Source: Elusimicrobiota bacterium (lineage in GTDB: Bacteria > Elusimicrobiota > Elusimicrobia > JACQJN01). From it: 10,245 nt of DNA. The stretch covers positions 1-10,245 of the forward strand of contig JACQJM010000150.1 of assembly GCA_016205045.1 (NCBI GenBank), read 5' to 3'. This document shows positions 7,484 to 10,245 of this stretch, piece after piece. The notes under the pieces are model-generated. The model was not told the DNA's origin, ran no database searches, and saw nothing but the letters and a program-made list of their open reading frames with translations. Both the position numbers and the translations under genes were made by a program. How positions within the stretch are numbered: position 1 is the first letter of the stretch; each line of letters starts with the position of its first letter.

Positions 7484-8955
7484 AAAGAAACAGGCCACCG
7501 TCCCACGGCTTTCTCGGGACGCAGAAGCGCCCTGGCCGCCGCTCTCTGAGAGTGTTCCAGATCTGAAAACGCACACAACCCCGCCTCATAGGAGAATCCT
7601 GAAAAAACAAAAGGACTTCCGAAAGAAAAAAGCACTCTGCGGCGAACTTTTTCTAACAGCGCGCGTAGTTTCTTGCGAGATTCCACATTTAGATGGATGG
7701 CTCCCGAATAGGCTTGAGGTTTTGAAAATATTCCAACCAGAGTAGATTGCGTCTGATTCCTGGCCAAGGAAATTTGAAGCGAGGATGGAGTACCGGAAAG
7801 AATTCTCACCCCCAGCTTTCTCAGTTCATCCACGAAAGCTTTTCCCTGCCAGTCTGAATCCTTTTGAATTCCAGGTTCCAAGTAAAATATCTTCTCGCCC
7901 GATTTCACGGGAGGATGGGAGGGAGGACGCACCCAGCTCAGTGCTGATTCCGCCATCTGCTTCGCCCAGAGAGCATGTTCTGAACATCCTAGAACATCTA
8001 AACTTCCCTGGGAAGGGTTTTTTATATTTTTTCTGAAAAAAGCCAGATTTTTCAGCGCAGATTGGACCCGTTCTTCCGGAATGGTTCCTGAAGATATTCC
8101 CCTCTCTAGAGTTTTGCGCAACTTAAAAGGATCCTCAGGGACTAAAAGGATGTCCGCTCCCGCCTCAAGAGCCCAGGCACCCGCTTGCGAATCTTCAGAC
8201 ACCGCTTTCATGGCAAGAGCATCCGTGACCACCAAGCCTTCATAACCCATTTCTTTTTTCAAAAAATCAGAAATAACCAGGCGCGAGAGAGAGGTGGGAA
8301 ACTGTTTATCTAAAGATGGAATTTTTAAGTGTCCCACCATCACCGCGTCCGCAAGGTCTTTCAGATTTTGGTATGGCTTTACCTCTCTCTGCAATAATTG
8401 CGCGCGAGATAAGTTTAATAAGGGAAGCTCTAAATGCGAATCGAAGCGGGATTCCCCATGTCCAGGAAAATGTTTGAGGCAGTTAATCACTCCCTCTTTT
8501 TTAAGTCCCTGCAGATAACTGGTGGCAAATCGGGACACCAATAAGGGTGAGTCACTAAAAGCCCTGATGTTAACAATGGGATTATCCGGACAGGAGGCCA
8601 AATCCACTACGGGGGCCAAAACCCAATAGACTCCTAGAGCTTTGGCCTCCCTAGCTGTGGCGATGCCTTTTTTAAGAGCAAAATCCTCGGATCCCGTGGC
8701 CGCCACCGCCATATTGGAAGGAAACTCCGTTCCCCCAGGAACCCATTGGCCCACACCATTCTCGTAATCGGCGCAAAAAAGGAGAGGAACCTTCGACTTT
8801 TTTTGAAGTTTTGTAATGAAAGAGCGAATTTCTTCAGGCTTGCCTCCATAGAGACAAAATCCTCCCACTCCCATCTCTACCCAGCGCTCCGCCTCCTGCG
8901 GGTCGGTTTTGCCAAACCAGAATCCCGGGAAAACAATTTGAGCAACATTCTCCAC
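7480..8955 (-). CDS. nagZ: GH3 beta-N-acetylhexosaminidase, NagZ-like
   Basis: At 491 residues, this is a two-part GH3 protein: the catalytic barrel (about 1-330) plus a smaller C-terminal alpha/beta domain. The motif KHFPGHG (161-167) followed by DSH (172-174) is the diagnostic NagZ loop with its Asp-His general acid/base dyad. VVTDALAMKAV contains the nucleophile Asp245. No signal peptide is visible, so it should act in the cytoplasm, removing beta-linked N-acetylglucosamine from muropeptides or chitooligosaccharides. The start is a GTG at 8955; no in-frame ATG, GTG or TTG is seen upstream before the neighbouring gene, and no good Shine-Dalgarno site precedes it. The end PVSL is typical of the family, supporting the stop at 7480. 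Its TGA overlaps the thioesterase GTG. Beta-glucosidase is the alternative family activity, but the His dyad argues for NagZ. Confidence 0.9.
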   Translation of the reverse strand: MENVAQIVFPGFWFGKTDPQEAERWVEMGVGGFCLYGGKPEEIRSFITKLQKKSKVPLLFCADYENGVGQWVPGGTEFPSNMAVAATGSEDFALKKGIATAREAKALGVYWVLAPVVDLASCPDNPIVNIRAFSDSPLLVSRFATSYLQGLKKEGVINCLKHFPGHGESRFDSHLELPLLNLSRAQLLQREVKPYQNLKDLADAVMVGHLKIPSLDKQFPTSLSRLVISDFLKKEMGYEGLVVTDALAMKAVSEDSQAGAWALEAGADILLVPEDPFKLRKTLERGISSGTIPEERVQSALKNLAFFRKNIKNPSQGSLDVLGCSEHALWAKQMAESALSWVRPPSHPPVKSGEKIFYLEPGIQKDSDWQGKAFVDELRKLGVRILSGTPSSLQISLARNQTQSTLVGIFSKPQAYSGAIHLNVESRKKLRALLEKVRRRVLFSFGSPFVFSGFSYEAGLCAFSDLEHSQRAAARALLRPEKAVGRWPVSL

Positions 8956-8967
8956 AGGATCGATTGT

Positions 8968-8973
8968 ATTATA
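8968..8973 (-). promoter_or_regulatory. Possible -10 box for the nagZ-thioesterase-symporter operon
   Basis: A perfect TATAAT reads on the - strand. A start about seven bases downstream would give a leader of only a few bases before the GTG at 8955, close to leaderless. No recognisable -35 box lies 16-18 bases upstream; that region falls in the GGGGTCTGTCCCC motif. The box is exact but the promoter is only moderately supported. Confidence 0.4.
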
Positions 8974-8984
8974 TTGCGGAAAAT

Positions 8985-8997
8985 GGGGACAGACCCC
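8985..8997. repeat. REP-like motif GGGGACAGACCCC
   Basis: GGGG and CCCC arms flank five bases (ACAGA), in the short gap between the small membrane protein gene and nagZ, 12 bases from the TATAAT. A related motif, GGGGTCGGAGC, is found at 9464-9474 beside the transposase gene. REP-associated transposases mobilise or cohabit with short GC-rich palindromes, so this may be a REP-like unit. With one copy in the window this stays tentative. Confidence 0.45.
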
Positions 8998-9028
8998 TTT
9001 TTCTACGTTGCAGGCCCATTCGACATTC

Positions 9029-9460
9029 TTATTTTTTGAATTGTTCTGTTACTTGAGGGCGGGTGAGCCGATACAGGAAATACACGGCAGGAATGAGAAA
9101 GAAGGGGGTGAAGATGAAGCCCGGCAAGGGAATGTGAATCAACAAAGAAGATAGAAGAGTGCCCCAACAGGAGTATAGAGATAGTTTATAGGCCCATCGT
9201 TTCTTCCTTTTGATTCCCTCTCCACCAATAATAGCGATAAGGCTGATCAGAAATAAGACCATTATGCCCGCGACGAACTCCTTATAACCTATTTCCTGCA
9301 GCGCTATCCCTTTCCTTTTTGCTTCGACCCGCAAGAGATGGTTGAAAGAATAAAACAGGACCGAGGAGGACACAAAGACCAGAATGCCACAATTTCTTAG
9401 TTCTCTTCCCGTCGTAACCAATAGGTCGGGGCCGCTCAGATACTTCACTTCATTTTGCAT
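9029..9460 (-). CDS. Small four-helix membrane protein, function unknown
   Basis: The 143-residue product has four hydrophobic stretches: ILVFVSSSVLFYSF, AGIMVLFLISLIAII, LYSCWGTLLSSLLIHI and FIFTPFFLIPAVYFLYRL. Basic residues between them (RVEAKRKG, IKRKKRW) suggest an inner-membrane protein. The end (YRLTRPQVTEQFKK) resembles the tails of small uncharacterised membrane proteins seen in environmental bacteria, from memory. I do not recognise a function. The ATG at 9460 is only 21 bases after the transposase stop, lies inside the GGGGTCGGAGC-flanked stretch, and has no Shine-Dalgarno site, so the first 15-20 residues may not be native. The gene may be a 5'-truncated or re-started copy brought next to the transposase. 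Base composition is AT-richer than the genes to the left. Confidence 0.65.
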   Translation of the reverse strand: MQNEVKYLSGPDLLVTTGRELRNCGILVFVSSSVLFYSFNHLLRVEAKRKGIALQEIGYKEFVAGIMVLFLISLIAIIGGEGIKRKKRWAYKLSLYSCWGTLLSSLLIHIPLPGFIFTPFFLIPAVYFLYRLTRPQVTEQFKK

Positions 9461-9463
9461 TTT

Positions 9464-9487
9464 GGGGTCGGAGCTTTACATTTAACA
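9464..9487. repeat. Possible REP-like/RAYT flanking sequence
   Basis: The motif GGGGTCGGAGC (9464-9474) is followed by a TTTACATTTAAC stretch that contains the transposase stop codon. On the - strand it reads GCTCCGACCCC directly after the stop. It shares the GGGG-core style with the motif at 8985, though the two are not identical. A conserved border immediately after a RAYT gene is plausible but needs other copies to prove. Confidence 0.4.
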
Positions 9488-10245
9488 AATTTTAAATTCC
9501 AACTTATCTATCAAGCTTAAAAGATGTGGGCTCGTTTGGGCACCTTCCTCTAGCCGCCTGACTGTCTGGCAAACAGCAGTATCGCTTAGACCTCCTACTT
9601 TTTCCCCTATTTCTTTAAGACTTAGCGGTGTATATTTCTTAAGGCAGTATATCAGAAGTTTCTTTTTTATTTTTGGATCTGTGCTCAATGCCTCAATTCG
9701 TTTTTCAATATGGGAAATTTCTGTCGGCTTTTGCAATTCTCGCAGCCTAGAAATCGATCTATCCCTTTTGGAAGGGATCATTTTTTCTCTCACCCATCGA
9801 ATGAAATCGTTCTTTCCCAAAACGCTCCCTCCGCGCGCTTCTTTGGAAGGATCCCATTTATCACCCAGCCCTTGTAGAGTAAATTGATGGAAGAACTCTT
9901 CTTCACGGCTAGCCGCGCTTCCCATTTGAGATAATAACCACTTCCTTTCCAAAAATATTTCTGGCTCCCTTAGACCAATCAAAGCACTGTAACTTGACCA
10001 TTGATAATCTTCAGGTTTATTTACGATTTTGGCCTTAACCGGATTCAAATGAATATACCTGGATATCTCAAGGGAATAATTTTCCTTATCAATTAGAATG
10101 GATTTGTAGCGCCCTTGGAATAGCGGTCCCACCCGTTTATACTTTCGATTGAACCTTTGAGTATATCTGCTTTCCAGATTTTGCATGAACCTGGACAAAT
10201 TTCCCAAAGGACTTTCTAAGTAGAAATGGTAATGGTTAGGCATAA
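9482..10245 (-). CDS. REP-associated tyrosine transposase (RAYT, Y1_Tnp/IS200-like), 5' partial
   Basis: The visible part starts MPNHYHFYLE, containing the HxH metal-binding motif (NHYH) of HUH single-stranded DNA transposases. ESRYTQRFNRKYKRVGPLFQ then carries the likely catalytic Tyr and the xGxLFQGR motif, followed by RYIHLNPVKA and DYQWSSY, all standard for this family. In complete members the N-terminus extends about 40 residues upstream of MPNH, and the frame runs off the window with no stop, so the true start lies beyond 10245. The C-terminal part (KKYTPLSLKEIGEKVGGLSD) is a helix-turn-helix, DnaA-like domain seen in many Y1_Tnp proteins, likely for DNA binding. RAYTs are usually single-copy domesticated genes acting on REP palindromes rather than classical insertion sequences. 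Nothing looks broken in the visible part. Confidence 0.9.
   Translation of the reverse strand, partial: MPNHYHFYLESPLGNLSRFMQNLESRYTQRFNRKYKRVGPLFQGRYKSILIDKENYSLEISRYIHLNPVKAKIVNKPEDYQWSSYSALIGLREPEIFLERKWLLSQMGSAASREEEFFHQFTLQGLGDKWDPSKEARGGSVLGKNDFIRWVREKMIPSKRDRSISRLRELQKPTEISHIEKRIEALSTDPKIKKKLLIYCLKKYTPLSLKEIGEKVGGLSDTAVCQTVRRLEEGAQTSPHLLSLIDKLEFKIC

Noticed and set aside
7484..7576. Longer start (7576) for the thioesterase
   Set aside because: It would overlap the real C-terminus of the glycosidase by about 97 bases and adds an uncharacteristic tail; the GTGA overlap gives a natural start at 7483.

Overview
The window is bacterial. It has tightly packed genes, Shine-Dalgarno sites, sigma70-type promoter boxes and coupled start/stop codons. 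It carries no rRNA, tRNA, CRISPR array or phage module. The gene content is ordinary accessory metabolism: a secreted glycoside hydrolase, two transporters, a cytoplasmic glycosidase, a thioesterase, a YtxG/YtxH-type envelope protein and a REP-associated transposase. Short GC-rich palindromes in the gaps plus the transposase recall groundwater or sediment candidate phyla such as Omnitrophota and relatives. That placement is a low-confidence inference from style, not from a marker gene.

Layout. From 1 to 4618 on the + strand, a large exported GH35-type glycoside hydrolase (its start lies left of the window) is followed 8 bases later by an APC-superfamily permease. From 4619 to 4926 there is a GC-rich gap with an intrinsic-terminator-like hairpin, a perfect 30-base palindrome and a near-consensus promoter. 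From 4927 to 5430 (+) lies a reading frame joining a YtxG/DUF948-like membrane segment to a YtxH domain. The joint may be a one-base frameshift rather than a true fusion. The convergent gap 5431-5554 contains a 61-base hairpin element.

From 5555 to 10245 everything is on the - strand. In order of transcription there is a REP-associated tyrosine transposase (cut by the window edge), a small four-helix membrane protein, a GH3 NagZ-like beta-N-acetylhexosaminidase, a hotdog acyl-CoA thioesterase and an SSS-family Na+/solute symporter. The last three are joined by a GTGA overlap and a TAA-ATG abutment, so they are very probably one translationally coupled operon. A perfect TATAAT lies just before the glycosidase.

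How the genes may work together. The GH35-like protein would act outside the cytoplasm and the permease may bring in a product or an unrelated amine or amino acid. The NagZ-like enzyme and the SSS symporter suggest uptake and cytoplasmic breakdown of amino-sugar or cell-wall material. The thioesterase link is unexplained. The right-hand 1.2 kb (transposase plus membrane protein) looks AT-richer than the rest and is flanked by short GGGG/CCCC motifs, consistent with an acquired REP/RAYT-type segment. I did not find a clearly new multi-gene system. The best leads are the altered acid/base motif of the GH35 protein, the possible ytxG/ytxH frameshift, and the palindromic repeats near a RAYT gene.
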